The translations under genes were made by a program, and so were the position numbers. A stretch of 28,909 bases of DNA from a virus. Each line of letters starts with the position of its first letter. Within the stretch, counting starts at the first letter, position 1. The notes beneath the pieces are model-generated. The model did not search any database and had not been told where the DNA came from. It was given only the letters and a program-made list of their open reading frames with translations. The stretch spans positions 1-28,909 of IMG/VR virus record IMGVR_UViG_3300032235_000051. One strand, 5' to 3'. Of this stretch, positions 13,151 through 22,591 are shown piece after piece.

Positions 13151-16100
13151 TTAGCACCCCCGCCATAAAAGTAAACATTTGTATTATCACCAGCAACGAG
13201 CATAATATAAGGAATTAATCCATCTACAGTACTGACATAAGTGAGCGCCTCACTAAGATTGCGTTCTCTGCCAGCAGTATAAGAACTAGCATCTGACAAT
13301 GGCCAAGCTGTACTCTGCGGTGGGCCTGATGTATTAATTAAATCAACTGATGACAATGAACTACCTTGTCCATTATATCCATTTAGTTTAATTGCCTGTG
13401 AGCTGATACCTTCACTGACTGTTTCAATTACTAAAAACATCTGATCCGCTGTTTCAGTGTATAACTTACTTGGACGATATGTTGTAGGATCATATATAGT
13501 TCTATCATAAGTGAGGAAATTACCTGCTGAAGTATTTTGTAGATATTCAGTATAGGAAGTAGGTGTACGCAGATTTAGTGTGAATATACCTGAGGCATAT
13601 TCTGGGCTAGAAGTATTGAATTCAATTCTTTCCCAGCGACCTAATCCATAGAAGTTATTTGTTGGAGTAATTAATCCTTTATTATGTCTTCTAAACAAAT
13701 AAAGTTTGGAGAAATCACCACCTAAGTGTTGCACACTTACTGTTGTTTTATAATATTCACTGATTGTATTGTAGACCCAACTCCCTCCAAATCCAAATCC
13801 ACCTATACTAAAGGAGATAGGAAGGCCACCTTGTGTAGGATTTAAGTTTTCCATGGTGTGGCTTAGTACAACAGGAACCTTAGAAGATGTTGGGAAACTA
13901 GCAATAATTTCATTCTTTAGCAGTGCTACAAGATCCTGTCTCCAACTAAATCTAGCAATCCAGTTACCTCCTGTAGGAAAATCAAGACGTGCAGTTGAAT
14001 TATGCACAGTTGACTGTCCAAACCAACCATAGTTGCCTTCAACAATATTGCCGCTTTGTAATACTAGTGGAACAATCAAATATTGATATTCAACATCAAA
14101 CTGTACAGGAACTGTAACAGGATAAGTTGTCAATGTTCCTAATGTAGTAGATGTAATGCCATAAAATGTCTGCGAAGTGTAACTTGGATTAGCACCAGGT
14201 ATAACCTGACGATAATAAACCTTAACACCTGCCCAAAATGCTTGTGCGCTGACGTCAGGAGCAACAATATGTGTGGTCATTCCTTGTGCTGGAGTAGTAG
14301 ATACAAAGTTACCTGCAATACCAATTTTCATATCAATTGGATTGGTAATTGTACCTGAACCCACAGCTTGGTCTACAGTCATAAACGAATAAGAAGAACT
14401 TTGTTCAACAAAGCGACTTGCTGTTAGGAATGGATCTATGCCTGCACCTGGCTCAACGTTAACACCTGTGTAGCGTGTTTGCCAAGTGCTGTAAGTTAAG
14501 TCCTTGTAGGCAAAGCGGAAGATCATATCATAACGCGATGCTGCGCCTGGAGCACCTAAGTTGCCTAGTTGGATTGGAGCCTTACTGCCATTGGCATAAC
14601 CAATAAATGGAATATCTATTTCATTCCAGTAGGTAGCAGCGGCTGTTTTGTAAAAGATCTTAACGCCGCTAATATCTGGGTTAGCTGGATGGAATTCTAA
14701 ATCCTGCTGCACTGTCATTGACAAGTTTCTGATACCAGATACAATCAATGCACTGGAAGTTAGATATGCAATGTAATCATTCTTAGCTATAACACCTGAT
14801 ACAGGAATGTTCCAACCTGGACTAATTGTTTCTTGATAGTCAATTGGATTAGTAACACCGCCGCCTGGGCTAGGTGACATCTGAATGCTGTTAATAACCT
14901 GACTGAATTCTTCAGTGACATACTTGACTCTTGTTGTAAGGTCAAATACTGGAGTACCTGTAGCAGTATCTAGTGGTCCTACACGAACTCTAATAATTCT
15001 ACCTGGACCTGGTCTATCAGTGATCTCCATAAAGTCCCAAGCACTAACGCTGGCTGTGGATTTTTTGTAATACAAGTACAATGATTGATACATTGCATTG
15101 TCTGGCTGATAGAATGAAATCTCTGCATAGGCTTGATTAGGAATAGGATAGCTGTAACTAATTGTTTCAATGGTTACGTAATCACGCAGCAGGTTAATTT
15201 CATTGATGTTAACAATTTCAGGACCACCTGATACGTTAATTGCACCTAAAGATCCACCAATACCTCCGCCATTTGTACCTGTGGTAACAGTTCTTGGTGG
15301 GTTAGTTGAAGTGTTTGGATTCTGTGTTCCCCAAATTGGTGCTCTTACTGGAGGAGTTAATCCTAGCAGGCTCTGCGCACCAGTAAGTGGCGGAAGAATG
15401 CTGGCACCCTTAGGAATGTATGGAGCAATAACTCTATCAGGAGTGTTTGGAACAACATAAGGATAGATAAAGTCTGGATTGCGTACACAGCCTAGATCAA
15501 ATGTGTAATCGTTGTTTAATTTAAGTGATACGATGCGCCAGGGCACATCACCAAAGTTAAGAACATTGCTTTGGATAAAGATGTTGTCACCTGGCTCTAG
15601 GCTAAACGCACTGGCATTTACTTTAATTGAGCAAGTTTCTTGGAAACGTGCTTTCATGAATGCTAGTCGTGCCATGTCCTTGGCAATCTGCTGGTTAGTG
15701 ATGCCGCCCATGGTAAGTTCAGCTTTGTTTTCACGCCCGCCATCATAGTTAATGTAGATTTGGCGTTCACTTTCAGTTTCAGGATAAACTACCTGCTGGT
15801 TACTAAACTTTTGGTCTGGATCAACATAGGTAACAACAACTTGGTTGACCTTGCTGTTGCGATCAACACCTGTGTATTGAATATCACCAACAATGGTATC
15901 ACGATTGAATATAGCAGCAATGTCTGCTTGCCCGCTCATAATATCAGTGGGATTACCTGCGTCTTCAATCTTTAATTTGTATTTGCCCTGAACATATGGC
16001 AAGTAACCACGGAAATTCATTAACATGTTTTTAACATTGTTAAAGATAGTTTGACTTGTGTCTACAACATAGTTAAAGGTTAATATAGGTCCACGTTGTA

Positions 16101-16986
16101 CTGAACTGTAGGAAATTTCTTGATTGCACTTAGCAGCGGCAATATAAAAACTTGTCCAATCAATCTCACTATTCTTCATGCCCTTACCATAGCGTGGATT
16201 ACGCAAATAGTCTAGCAAGCATTCTGCTGGATTGGTTGAATAGCGTTCTGTGTAACCTAAGGCACCATATTCATAATTCTCTGTGCCTGCACCTGAACGC
16301 AAACTTGCCACACGCTTACCTAGCATTGAGATTGTTACTTGAGGAATCTGTCCGTTAAATGGATTTGAATCTGCCTGTTCCTGTGTGCTTACTGCCAACC
16401 ATTCGTAGCGTGCCATAAGCACAGCCATGCCGTTGAAAACATGTGAACTTTTCCAACTTGGTGCTTCCTTTAGGATTGATGTAGTACCAATTGGAGAACT
16501 AGCTGGGTTTGTAAATTGTACACCTGGGAACCATTGAAACTTTACACGACCACGATATTTGATATCTGGAACATCTACTGTAAGTCCTGAATTAAGTTGG
16601 CGAACAACGTCTGCAGAGATTTGGTTATCATCAATGAATAGTTCATTAATGCCTTCAACAAGTCCCTCACTGAACGCATAAGCAACCCAAAGATATTTGT
16701 TGTTAGTGCTGCCAGTTTCGCAGAAAACAACAGTACCTGCTAGCCTGCGATATCCATAAACCACAGGGATGCTGACATTAGATCCGCTGCGTTGTATTAA
16801 GACCCCTTCTTGCCGCTGTGCTTCCTCCGCAGCATTGCCTTGTCTAACTCCAAGTAACGCAAGGAATGGACTGGCAACGAAACTAATAACATCTGCAACA
16901 AGTCCAACTACAGCTTTAACAACTGAACTTACTACACCAACTACTGCTTTGACAACTGACTTAACAGCCTTGACAATAAAACTCAT
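13147..16986 (-). CDS. J-like tail tip / central host-specificity protein
   Basis: A 1279-residue protein and the largest in the window. Residues 1-47 are hydrophobic with an imperfect repeat (VVKAVVGVVSSVVKAVVGLV). From about 60 to 560 the pattern of tip attachment protein J is seen (GSNVSIPVVYGYRRLAGTVV, YLWVAYAFSEG, PAECLLDYLRNPRYGKGM and MARLAFMKARFQETCSIKV with LEPGDNI). The C-terminal 700 residues are beta-rich and likely fibronectin-like and receptor-contacting. It follows the GNAT gene with a 1-nt overlap (TAATG) and precedes accessory tip genes. It should sit at the tail tip and open the path for DNA. Confidence 0.85.
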   Translation of the reverse strand: MSFIVKAVKSVVKAVVGVVSSVVKAVVGLVADVISFVASPFLALLGVRQGNAAEEAQRQEGVLIQRSGSNVSIPVVYGYRRLAGTVVFCETGSTNNKYLWVAYAFSEGLVEGINELFIDDNQISADVVRQLNSGLTVDVPDIKYRGRVKFQWFPGVQFTNPASSPIGTTSILKEAPSWKSSHVFNGMAVLMARYEWLAVSTQEQADSNPFNGQIPQVTISMLGKRVASLRSGAGTENYEYGALGYTERYSTNPAECLLDYLRNPRYGKGMKNSEIDWTSFYIAAAKCNQEISYSSVQRGPILTFNYVVDTSQTIFNNVKNMLMNFRGYLPYVQGKYKLKIEDAGNPTDIMSGQADIAAIFNRDTIVGDIQYTGVDRNSKVNQVVVTYVDPDQKFSNQQVVYPETESERQIYINYDGGRENKAELTMGGITNQQIAKDMARLAFMKARFQETCSIKVNASAFSLEPGDNIFIQSNVLNFGDVPWRIVSLKLNNDYTFDLGCVRNPDFIYPYVVPNTPDRVIAPYIPKGASILPPLTGAQSLLGLTPPVRAPIWGTQNPNTSTNPPRTVTTGTNGGGIGGSLGAINVSGGPEIVNINEINLLRDYVTIETISYSYPIPNQAYAEISFYQPDNAMYQSLYLYYKKSTASVSAWDFMEITDRPGPGRIIRVRVGPLDTATGTPVFDLTTRVKYVTEEFSQVINSIQMSPSPGGGVTNPIDYQETISPGWNIPVSGVIAKNDYIAYLTSSALIVSGIRNLSMTVQQDLEFHPANPDISGVKIFYKTAAATYWNEIDIPFIGYANGSKAPIQLGNLGAPGAASRYDMIFRFAYKDLTYSTWQTRYTGVNVEPGAGIDPFLTASRFVEQSSSYSFMTVDQAVGSGTITNPIDMKIGIAGNFVSTTPAQGMTTHIVAPDVSAQAFWAGVKVYYRQVIPGANPSYTSQTFYGITSTTLGTLTTYPVTVPVQFDVEYQYLIVPLVLQSGNIVEGNYGWFGQSTVHNSTARLDFPTGGNWIARFSWRQDLVALLKNEIIASFPTSSKVPVVLSHTMENLNPTQGGLPISFSIGGFGFGGSWVYNTISEYYKTTVSVQHLGGDFSKLYLFRRHNKGLITPTNNFYGLGRWERIEFNTSSPEYASGIFTLNLRTPTSYTEYLQNTSAGNFLTYDRTIYDPTTYRPSKLYTETADQMFLVIETVSEGISSQAIKLNGYNGQGSSLSSVDLINTSGPPQSTAWPLSDASSYTAGRERNLSEALTYVSTVDGLIPYIMLVAGDNTNVYFYGGGAK

Positions 16987-17450
16987 TAGCTTTCAATCTC
17001 CTTGCCCAACCAAACACCTGGTGTAAATCCAAAATGTTCATATAATTTCTTAGTGCGCTCTGGATTAATGCCAATGTCGCCGCCAGTCATTCTACGTGCG
17101 CCTATCTCTCGCGACCATTCTTCAAACTTCTTCATAAGGAAGCGGAAGTTATCCATGGACCTATGACTTTCTAGAATGTAAACAAAAGCAATGTGAGCAT
17201 CTATGATATTAGCGTTCCAAAGTCTTTCACTGGCCATGCCTGCAATAAATCCTACAGGTCTTTGATTGTCGTAGAGATTAAACCAGCAATAGTTGACATT
17301 AACAGTGAATAATCTAATAGTTTCAATTACAGAGTTTTCATCATACTCTTCTTCAATTTCTGGCACAGTTTCAATGGCTTCATCACGATAGTAATGAAAC
17401 AGGTTTAATGTAACATCAAACTCACTGGGGTGCATTTTTCTTACGATCAT
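16986..17450 (-). CDS. GNAT-family N-acetyltransferase in the tail-tip operon
   Basis: A 154-residue protein with the GNAT fold order: N-terminal MIVRKMHPSEFDVTLNL, a central strand pair around NQRPVGFIAGMASE, IDAHIAFVYILESHRS, helix FLMKKFEEWSREIGARR and the closing NPERTKKLYEHFGF. The acetyl-CoA loop (usually R-x-x-G-x-G/A) is replaced by SHRSMDNF, so catalysis may be altered. I chose the ATG at 17450, which overlaps the upstream stop as TAATG, over a GTG at 17465. It lies between the hub protein and J, where many phages and gene transfer agents have an NlpC/P60 peptidase. The substrate is unknown. Confidence 0.8.
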   Translation of the reverse strand: MIVRKMHPSEFDVTLNLFHYYRDEAIETVPEIEEEYDENSVIETIRLFTVNVNYCWFNLYDNQRPVGFIAGMASERLWNANIIDAHIAFVYILESHRSMDNFRFLMKKFEEWSREIGARRMTGGDIGINPERTKKLYEHFGFTPGVWLGKEIES

Positions 17451-18082
17451 TATTTGCGTCCCCACTTAAACTCTGAGTTACCAACAATACCTGCCTTTTC
17501 TAAGCTAGTATCGTAGGTGGATCCTTGGAAAAGCCAATTGCTGCCATTGTTTGTTTTCCTACCTGCTGTTCTTTCAAAGTCTGAAAACAGTGTAGCACAA
17601 TCAATGTTGATTTGGCTTGTTGAATCACTTTCTGAAATACCAATGTTGTAGATCAATCCATCAAATACAACAATTGGTGTGTCAATAATTTCTAAATCAT
17701 TGTTTCTATCTAGGAACACTTTGTAGATTAATACTCTACAACCTTCAACATCTACCTTCTGTCCAGTAGTTGGGTCTTGATAAACAAAGTTTCTAACAAA
17801 ATTAGGTGCTAAAGCACTTAAAAAGATGGAAAATTTGCCTACTTTTACGTCAAAATCTTCACTGACTGTGGAGAATCCCATAAACTCTCCCTGTGCGCTG
17901 TAAGTGATTACGCCGCTGGTAGGAGCAGTGGGACTATCCCAAAGGATGTTAAAGGGTGCATTGGTCAAATACACTGGGTTGTTAGTCTTATCAAATGATT
18001 TTAAATGTAGTTCTACTAGGTCAACGCAAATAAAAGAAGTTGCGGTAAACTGTTGAACTAATGCTGAGGAATAGCTCTTCAC
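17450..18082 (-). CDS. DUF2163-like tail hub protein
   Basis: A 210-residue protein. The pattern NPVYLTNAPFNILWD, then SEDFDVKVGKFSIFLSAL, then IVVFDGLIYNIGISESDS and a closing DFERTAGRKTN with WGRK is that of the DUF2163 hub family of siphoviruses and gene transfer agents. It should form part of the baseplate hub or tail-tip ring below the distal tail protein. It is 0 nt from the upstream gene and overlaps the GNAT gene by 1 nt. Confidence 0.75.
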   Translation of the reverse strand: MKSYSSALVQQFTATSFICVDLVELHLKSFDKTNNPVYLTNAPFNILWDSPTAPTSGVITYSAQGEFMGFSTVSEDFDVKVGKFSIFLSALAPNFVRNFVYQDPTTGQKVDVEGCRVLIYKVFLDRNNDLEIIDTPIVVFDGLIYNIGISESDSTSQINIDCATLFSDFERTAGRKTNNGSNWLFQGSTYDTSLEKAGIVGNSEFKWGRK

Positions 18083-18673
18083 TTACCAAACCTCTCTCAT
18101 ATCTAACTGTAGTGTTGTGACGCCGCCTATGCCTGAATCATATTCTTGAACATCATTGTCAAAGATTACAGTAAATGGAACCGCAGTTAAAGTTAATGCA
18201 GTACCGCTGGGTACAGCTTCTACAAGTCCCCCACTAAAGTAAAGCACTCCATTGCCCGTTTGATCAGCTGTGGCAATGTAGACTTTGCTGTGATTGTTAA
18301 ACTTGAAAAAGTCTCCTGCCTTTAACACTGTTCTGCCTGAGCCTACTCCAGTGATGTTCATTGAAAGCGCACCAGCAGCAGCATTGGCAGTGGTAGTCAC
18401 TGTAGTAGCTGGAAGGTCTGGCGCTTTGGTATAGGATAATTCAGGTAATACTATTTGAAATGAGTCATATCCACCTAGTCGTGCTGCCATAAAAGCATTA
18501 ACTGGACCAAAGTCCTGTGCGCGAATGTTTGGATACTTTGCAGTAAATGTGTAATATTGATGTCCTTGTGCAGCACGATAAGTCTTACCACTAAAGCTCA
18601 CTGTCTTTAACAGTGGAGTGTTAATCTTAAAGTTTACACTTTGGAAACTTGGTGATGTTGGAAATGTAGCCAT
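18083..18673 (-). CDS. Distal tail protein-like minor tail protein
   Basis: A 196-residue beta-rich protein (FQSVNFKINTPLLKTVSFSG, GGYDSFQIVLPEL, and the end GVTTLQLDMREVW). Its place directly after the tape measure and before the hub protein, with a 1-nt TAATG overlap with the tape-measure stop, is the usual slot of the distal tail protein that caps the tail tube. A central insertion (about residues 88-150) resembles a small beta domain. The name is inferred from synteny plus fold pattern. Confidence 0.7.
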   Translation of the reverse strand: MATFPTSPSFQSVNFKINTPLLKTVSFSGKTYRAAQGHQYYTFTAKYPNIRAQDFGPVNAFMAARLGGYDSFQIVLPELSYTKAPDLPATTVTTTANAAAGALSMNITGVGSGRTVLKAGDFFKFNNHSKVYIATADQTGNGVLYFSGGLVEAVPSGTALTLTAVPFTVIFDNDVQEYDSGIGGVTTLQLDMREVW

Positions 18674-21354
18674 TACATTCTCTGTCCTTGTTCTAGTTGT
18701 GCATCTCTAATTAGCTGAGTAATTAAACTGCGGCGCGAAGTTAAGAGTTCATCAAATCCAGTGGTGTCATTGGCTAGAATATTGAACTGCACAGTTAGTG
18801 GTTGTCCACCTCCGCCAAATGCATCTCCATTGCGAACAATTGAGCCTGTGCCCTGTGGAACGAATACTTCTGGACCATTTTCACCTACGATGTATGGCTT
18901 TTGACCCATAACTGGACCACCCAGCGCACGTCCTTGATACTTTTGATTCTTAATTTGTGCAACTTGAGCTAAACCACTGGCCACAGCAGCAGCAACATAT
19001 AGATATGAAATTGGAGGTCCTGGTGGGAATGCCAATGCCATAGCAGCAGCTTGGTAAGTTGAAATAATTGCCTGTGCAATTGCCAGTGCCTTGTAGGCTT
19101 TGAATGCCTTTTCACTGACTTGTCCCATGCTGCCCATGATGTTTGTTAATGCACCAAGTACGCCCTGTGCGCCAACAATGCCGCCCTGCTGCATCATTGC
19201 AACCTGAGCCTGCATGTCCTGCACACTTTGGATAATGCCTGCATTGGTCACACCAGCCTGCTGCATTCTTATAGCAGCAATCTTTTGCTCATACTGTAGA
19301 ATAGCATCCTGTGCTGCCTGATTGATAAGAACCTTTTGATTCAAGAAGCTTTGCTCTGAAATCAAACCTTGTTCACGCAGTAGGTTCAATGCTTCCATTT
19401 GCTGTTGCTGTTGCTGCAACATGCCTTCCATTGTGGAGCCATACATACTTGAAGCAGCTTGTGCAACTTCTAGTTCAGTACGCTGTCTTGTAATATCATT
19501 GAGTACTCTAGCAACCTGAGCCTGCTGGTTTAGATTAACAATCTGACGCTGCATGATGCGATCTTGTGCTTCAAGTTCAGCGGTATAGGCAGTACCATAT
19601 TGTTGTCTATTCTTAAAGATAGCATCCTCAACAGCAGCATCAGCAGGAGTCATTGTAGCAGTTCTTAGAGCTTGACCAGCTTCAGCTAATGCCTGAGTGT
19701 TAGCACGAGTAACTTCTACACGAGCTTTTGCTTCTGCGTTTTGACGAATTAATGTGCTGAGGGTTTCACGCTCTAAGGCATTCAATCCCTGAGTTTGCCC
19801 AATTACCTTGCCCTTGCTGTCTGTAATGTCTTTAACAAGTTGGTTGTTGGCGCTTAAGATAGCACTTTGGATTTCTAATTCAACACCTTCAAACTGTGTT
19901 AAGAATAACCCATCCTGCTGTGTCTTAATTAATTCTTGATATTGCTTGTTTCTTTCAGCAGTGGCCTCAGCAATACGTTGTGCAACAGTTTGTTCAGCTG
20001 CGCCTCCGCCAGCTCCAGCACCGCCTGCACCACCTGTTAAATTAGGTCCTGGTGTGGCACTTAGTTCGCCAGTAATACCTAAGTTACCCTTAAGTCTTTC
20101 TAGTTCTGAATTATAATCAGCGGCAGCATTAGTGGCCTCATTAGTGGAACTTGTCACAGGATCCCACATGCCTGACAATGAACCTAGTTTATTATAAACA
20201 TTGACTACGCGATTCCATGTACCAATCAACCAAGCAGCTAATGCAGTAAACACTGTTCTTACAATGTTGCCTAGGAAGTTTAATCTACTAATAAGGTTAG
20301 GTAGGACATTTCCTACAAAGATTTGGAATATTGCTCTTAGTCTAGCAAATACACCTTGTACGTTTAGTACAGGAGTAATAATTGAAAGCATGGTATTGTA
20401 AAGTCTACCAAACCAAGCTGAGATACTAGCAATAAATCCTCCAGCACTTTGTATTGCAGCACCTAGTTGCATAAACATTCTTGGAATGATGCTTAAGGCT
20501 TTGAATAACTTACCTAGCAAGAAGAATTCTGCAACTAAAAGGCCAATATCTAGGAACAGTGAGAACCATTCACTTAGTTTATTAACCTTAGCACCAAGTT
20601 CTAGGATAACATTAGCAACACGCAGGAGAGCAGTGGCTAATACTGTGGCTACTTGACCACCAGCATTGCTTCTTTGTAAGAACACTGAGAATACTGTGTT
20701 AAGTTGTGCAAAGACTCCAGAAATAGTAGGAATTCTATTTCCATAGGCATCCTGAATTGCTTGTCCGCTATCACGGATAGCAGAAGCTAATGTATCTGCA
20801 GAAATCTTACCATCAGCACCTAATTTCTTAAGTTCGCCTCTAGTAACTCCTAGTCTTTCTGAAAGTGATTGTGCAACTAATGGTAGATTTTCAAGGATAG
20901 AACCTAATTCATCACCTTGTACTCTACCTGCGGCAAATGCCTGTCCTAACTGTGTAACAGCACCAGAAGTTTCAGCAACACTGAGACCTGCCATTTGGAA
21001 TCCCATGGTCAAGGTTTCAGTTAACCCAAGTACATCCTGTTGACTTAGTCCCAACTCTTTGGTGTTCATTGACAGTCTAGTAAACAAGTCAGTGATGTCA
21101 CCAATTGGAGCTGCAAGTTTCAAAGAACTTGCAGCCATGGCATCAAACAATTGACTAGTAGTTTGTCCGTCTCTAACAACTAAAGATAATTTGTTTTGTA
21201 AATTAGTAGCAGCATCTGCTAATGTAACAAACTGTTGGGCTAAAGCGCCAACACTGACAATTCCTGCCAATGATCCAAGGGCTCTATTTAAACTGCCCAG
21301 GGCTCTTTCTGCTTGCGCTGTATCAGCAGTAATTCTAATCTGGGCAGTTGCCAT
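18673..21354 (-). CDS. Tape measure protein (lambda-like)
   Basis: An 893-residue protein that sets tail length, roughly 130 nm if about 1.5 A per residue holds. The N-terminus carries the tape-measure domain (RITADTAQAERALGSLN, then LGLSQQDVLGLTETLTMGF, AFAAGRVQGDELGSILENLP). Hydrophobic segments lie at about 235-300 and 315-385. A long helical Gln-rich region follows, with a run of six Gln (LQQQQQQMEAL). The C-terminus has the usual GGPVMGQKPYIVGENGPEVF at about 812-831. Its start overlaps the frameshift product stop (TAATG). Confidence 0.93.
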   Translation of the reverse strand: MATAQIRITADTAQAERALGSLNRALGSLAGIVSVGALAQQFVTLADAATNLQNKLSLVVRDGQTTSQLFDAMAASSLKLAAPIGDITDLFTRLSMNTKELGLSQQDVLGLTETLTMGFQMAGLSVAETSGAVTQLGQAFAAGRVQGDELGSILENLPLVAQSLSERLGVTRGELKKLGADGKISADTLASAIRDSGQAIQDAYGNRIPTISGVFAQLNTVFSVFLQRSNAGGQVATVLATALLRVANVILELGAKVNKLSEWFSLFLDIGLLVAEFFLLGKLFKALSIIPRMFMQLGAAIQSAGGFIASISAWFGRLYNTMLSIITPVLNVQGVFARLRAIFQIFVGNVLPNLISRLNFLGNIVRTVFTALAAWLIGTWNRVVNVYNKLGSLSGMWDPVTSSTNEATNAAADYNSELERLKGNLGITGELSATPGPNLTGGAGGAGAGGGAAEQTVAQRIAEATAERNKQYQELIKTQQDGLFLTQFEGVELEIQSAILSANNQLVKDITDSKGKVIGQTQGLNALERETLSTLIRQNAEAKARVEVTRANTQALAEAGQALRTATMTPADAAVEDAIFKNRQQYGTAYTAELEAQDRIMQRQIVNLNQQAQVARVLNDITRQRTELEVAQAASSMYGSTMEGMLQQQQQQMEALNLLREQGLISEQSFLNQKVLINQAAQDAILQYEQKIAAIRMQQAGVTNAGIIQSVQDMQAQVAMMQQGGIVGAQGVLGALTNIMGSMGQVSEKAFKAYKALAIAQAIISTYQAAAMALAFPPGPPISYLYVAAAVASGLAQVAQIKNQKYQGRALGGPVMGQKPYIVGENGPEVFVPQGTGSIVRNGDAFGGGGQPLTVQFNILANDTTGFDELLTSRRSLITQLIRDAQLEQGQRM

Positions 21355-21865
21355 TAGCGTTTCCTCTTCATTGCCTTTTGGGTTTCTTCCTGTTCAATTT
21401 TATAAAACACGGCCCACCCTGCGAATTCGTAAGTGCTCATTTCCAGCACTTCATTAACTGTGCGACCCAGATCTTTAGCAAGCCTATAGGCAAACAAGAG
21501 ATCTGGATCTGCTCTTAGTTTTTTTCCATTTGCTCGTGATCTGGGAGATCATCTACAATTTCGTTCATTTCGCCAACAATGCGGATTAGTACCTTTGGAT
21601 CAACTTCGTTAAGCATAGTGACCTTGTCAGCCATACCAAACATACGAGTGCCATCAGCATTACGTGCTCGCATAATAAGGGATTCTACTAGTGCTTCTAC
21701 AGGCTTGCCAGCTTGTGTAAGTGCTAGGATCTTACCTTCTTCCTTGAGGTTAGTAGTTGACTTGTACCAAATGTCTGCTTCCCATTCAGGAACATGAATC
21801 TTCTTCATTTCGCCTGAGATCTGATTGCGAAAGTGTGCAGTTGCTTTGTCTAAAATATTACTCAT
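21354..21865 (-). CDS. Tail assembly chaperone, -1 frameshift fusion product (gpGT type)
   Basis: The zero frame ends at 21515 after the heptamer A AAA AAC (21524-21518). Slipping back one base gives Lys and then 54 further codons, starting LRADPDLLFAYRLAKDLGRT and ending MKRKR at the TAA of 21356-21354. The extension contains EVLEMSTYEFAGWAVFYK, the standard second part of gpGT-type chaperones. The full product is 170 residues. Its stop overlaps the tape-measure ATG by one base. The known role is to keep the tape measure soluble and recruit tail tube protein. Confidence 0.88.
21515..21865 (-). CDS. Tail assembly chaperone, unshifted product (gpG type)
   Basis: A 116-residue product. It is mostly helical (GEMKKIHVPEWEADIWYKST, then EEGKILALTQAGKPVEALVE) and resembles the first part of tail assembly chaperones. 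MEKN then stop lies exactly at the slippery site. Its start overlaps the upstream neck-protein stop as ATGA. In lambda-like phages the unshifted form is far more abundant than the fusion. Confidence 0.85.
   Translation of the reverse strand: MSNILDKATAHFRNQISGEMKKIHVPEWEADIWYKSTTNLKEEGKILALTQAGKPVEALVESLIMRARNADGTRMFGMADKVTMLNEVDPKVLIRIVGEMNEIVDDLPDHEQMEKN
21518..21524 (-). promoter_or_regulatory. Programmed -1 frameshift site A AAA AAC
   Basis: A canonical slippery heptamer in the correct phase (GAA AAA AAC TAA), directly before the zero-frame stop. Downstream AAGAG and CTCTT can form a short stem that could stimulate slipping. The new frame is open to the tape-measure start. Confidence 0.88.
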
Positions 21866-22158
21866 TTGTATTTCTTTCCTACTTTGTCTAATGTTGGACC
21901 TATAATGCCTCTTGGAGCCTGCTTACTTGAGCCCTGCTCTAATCGTTCAATATAAGGTACTTTGTTTTCAACGACGAAGTTATTTGCAGTTGTCTTCTTC
22001 GTCCAGTTACGGCGGGCATTACCACTCTTGATAGGAGTTGAACTAACAGCAGACTTTTGCGTTTCCGCAGCAACTTCTGTGATAGCACGTTGTATAGCAG
22101 CACGAACATCTCGTTGAACTGCTACAACATTATCCAATTTAATGGTAAGGCCCGCCAT
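21862..22158 (-). CDS. Neck / HK97 gp10-like tail protein
   Basis: A 98-residue basic protein (MAGLTIKLDNVVAVQRDVRA, then AAETQKSAVSSTPIKSGNAR and NWTKK, then GIIGPTLDKVGKK). The TPIKSGNAR.NW pattern followed by a short beta stretch and a PTLDK end is that of HK97 gp10-type head-tail or tail completion proteins. It lies between the tail tube and the chaperone genes. In other phages this slot varies, so neck rather than tail terminator is the more likely role but not certain. Confidence 0.7.
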   Translation of the reverse strand: MAGLTIKLDNVVAVQRDVRAAIQRAITEVAAETQKSAVSSTPIKSGNARRNWTKKTTANNFVVENKVPYIERLEQGSSKQAPRGIIGPTLDKVGKKYK

Positions 22159-22162
22159 ATTA

Positions 22163-22591
22163 TTAGGCTGTGTAACCTAGTGGTCCAGTTCCCTGGAAGG
22201 AGATTGAACCTGTGATCATGCCATCCATTGAAGCTTCCTGTGTGAAGCCAGTGATGATAACATTACCTGACCACTTCTTGCCACTTGGGCTTCCAACGCT
22301 GTCCATGTAGGCAACAAAAGTTGTTGCAGTATCGCCAACTAGTCCAGCAGTACCGTTAAGCACTGAGATGAAGTTAGTACCAGTGAGGTTACCTGTGGTT
22401 GCATCAAATTCAACCATGACGTCTGCACTACCGCTCCAGGAGCTTAGTCCCTTGATGTATGTGCGAACATCAGTGCCCATTGTTGAAGTTTCAATAGTGT
22501 CTGATGTGATTTCAATTGAGAAGTTGGTTACTGCGGCTACTGCCTTTCCACCAATTTCTACTTTTCCGTTATTACCTGATAAAAGTGCCAT
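22163..22591 (-). CDS. Major tail tube protein
   Basis: A 142-residue protein. The order GNNGKVEIGG, VTNFSIEITSDTIETST, a WSGSADVMVEF strand and the C-terminal FTQEASMDGMITGSISFQG matches small siphovirus major tail proteins. These form the stacked hexameric tube around the tape measure. ATG shares TAATG with the upstream stop. It precedes the gp10-like and chaperone genes as usual. Confidence 0.88.
   Translation of the reverse strand: MALLSGNNGKVEIGGKAVAAVTNFSIEITSDTIETSTMGTDVRTYIKGLSSWSGSADVMVEFDATTGNLTGTNFISVLNGTAGLVGDTATTFVAYMDSVGSPSGKKWSGNVIITGFTQEASMDGMITGSISFQGTGPLGYTA

Noticed and set aside
13147-16986. Lysozyme or peptidase domain in the J-like protein
   Set aside because: No catalytic motif of known cell-wall hydrolases was visible in the 1279 residues.
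17450-17465. GTG start at 17465 for the GNAT gene
   Set aside because: The ATG at 17450 shares TAATG with the upstream stop, the arrangement used by many other gene pairs here.
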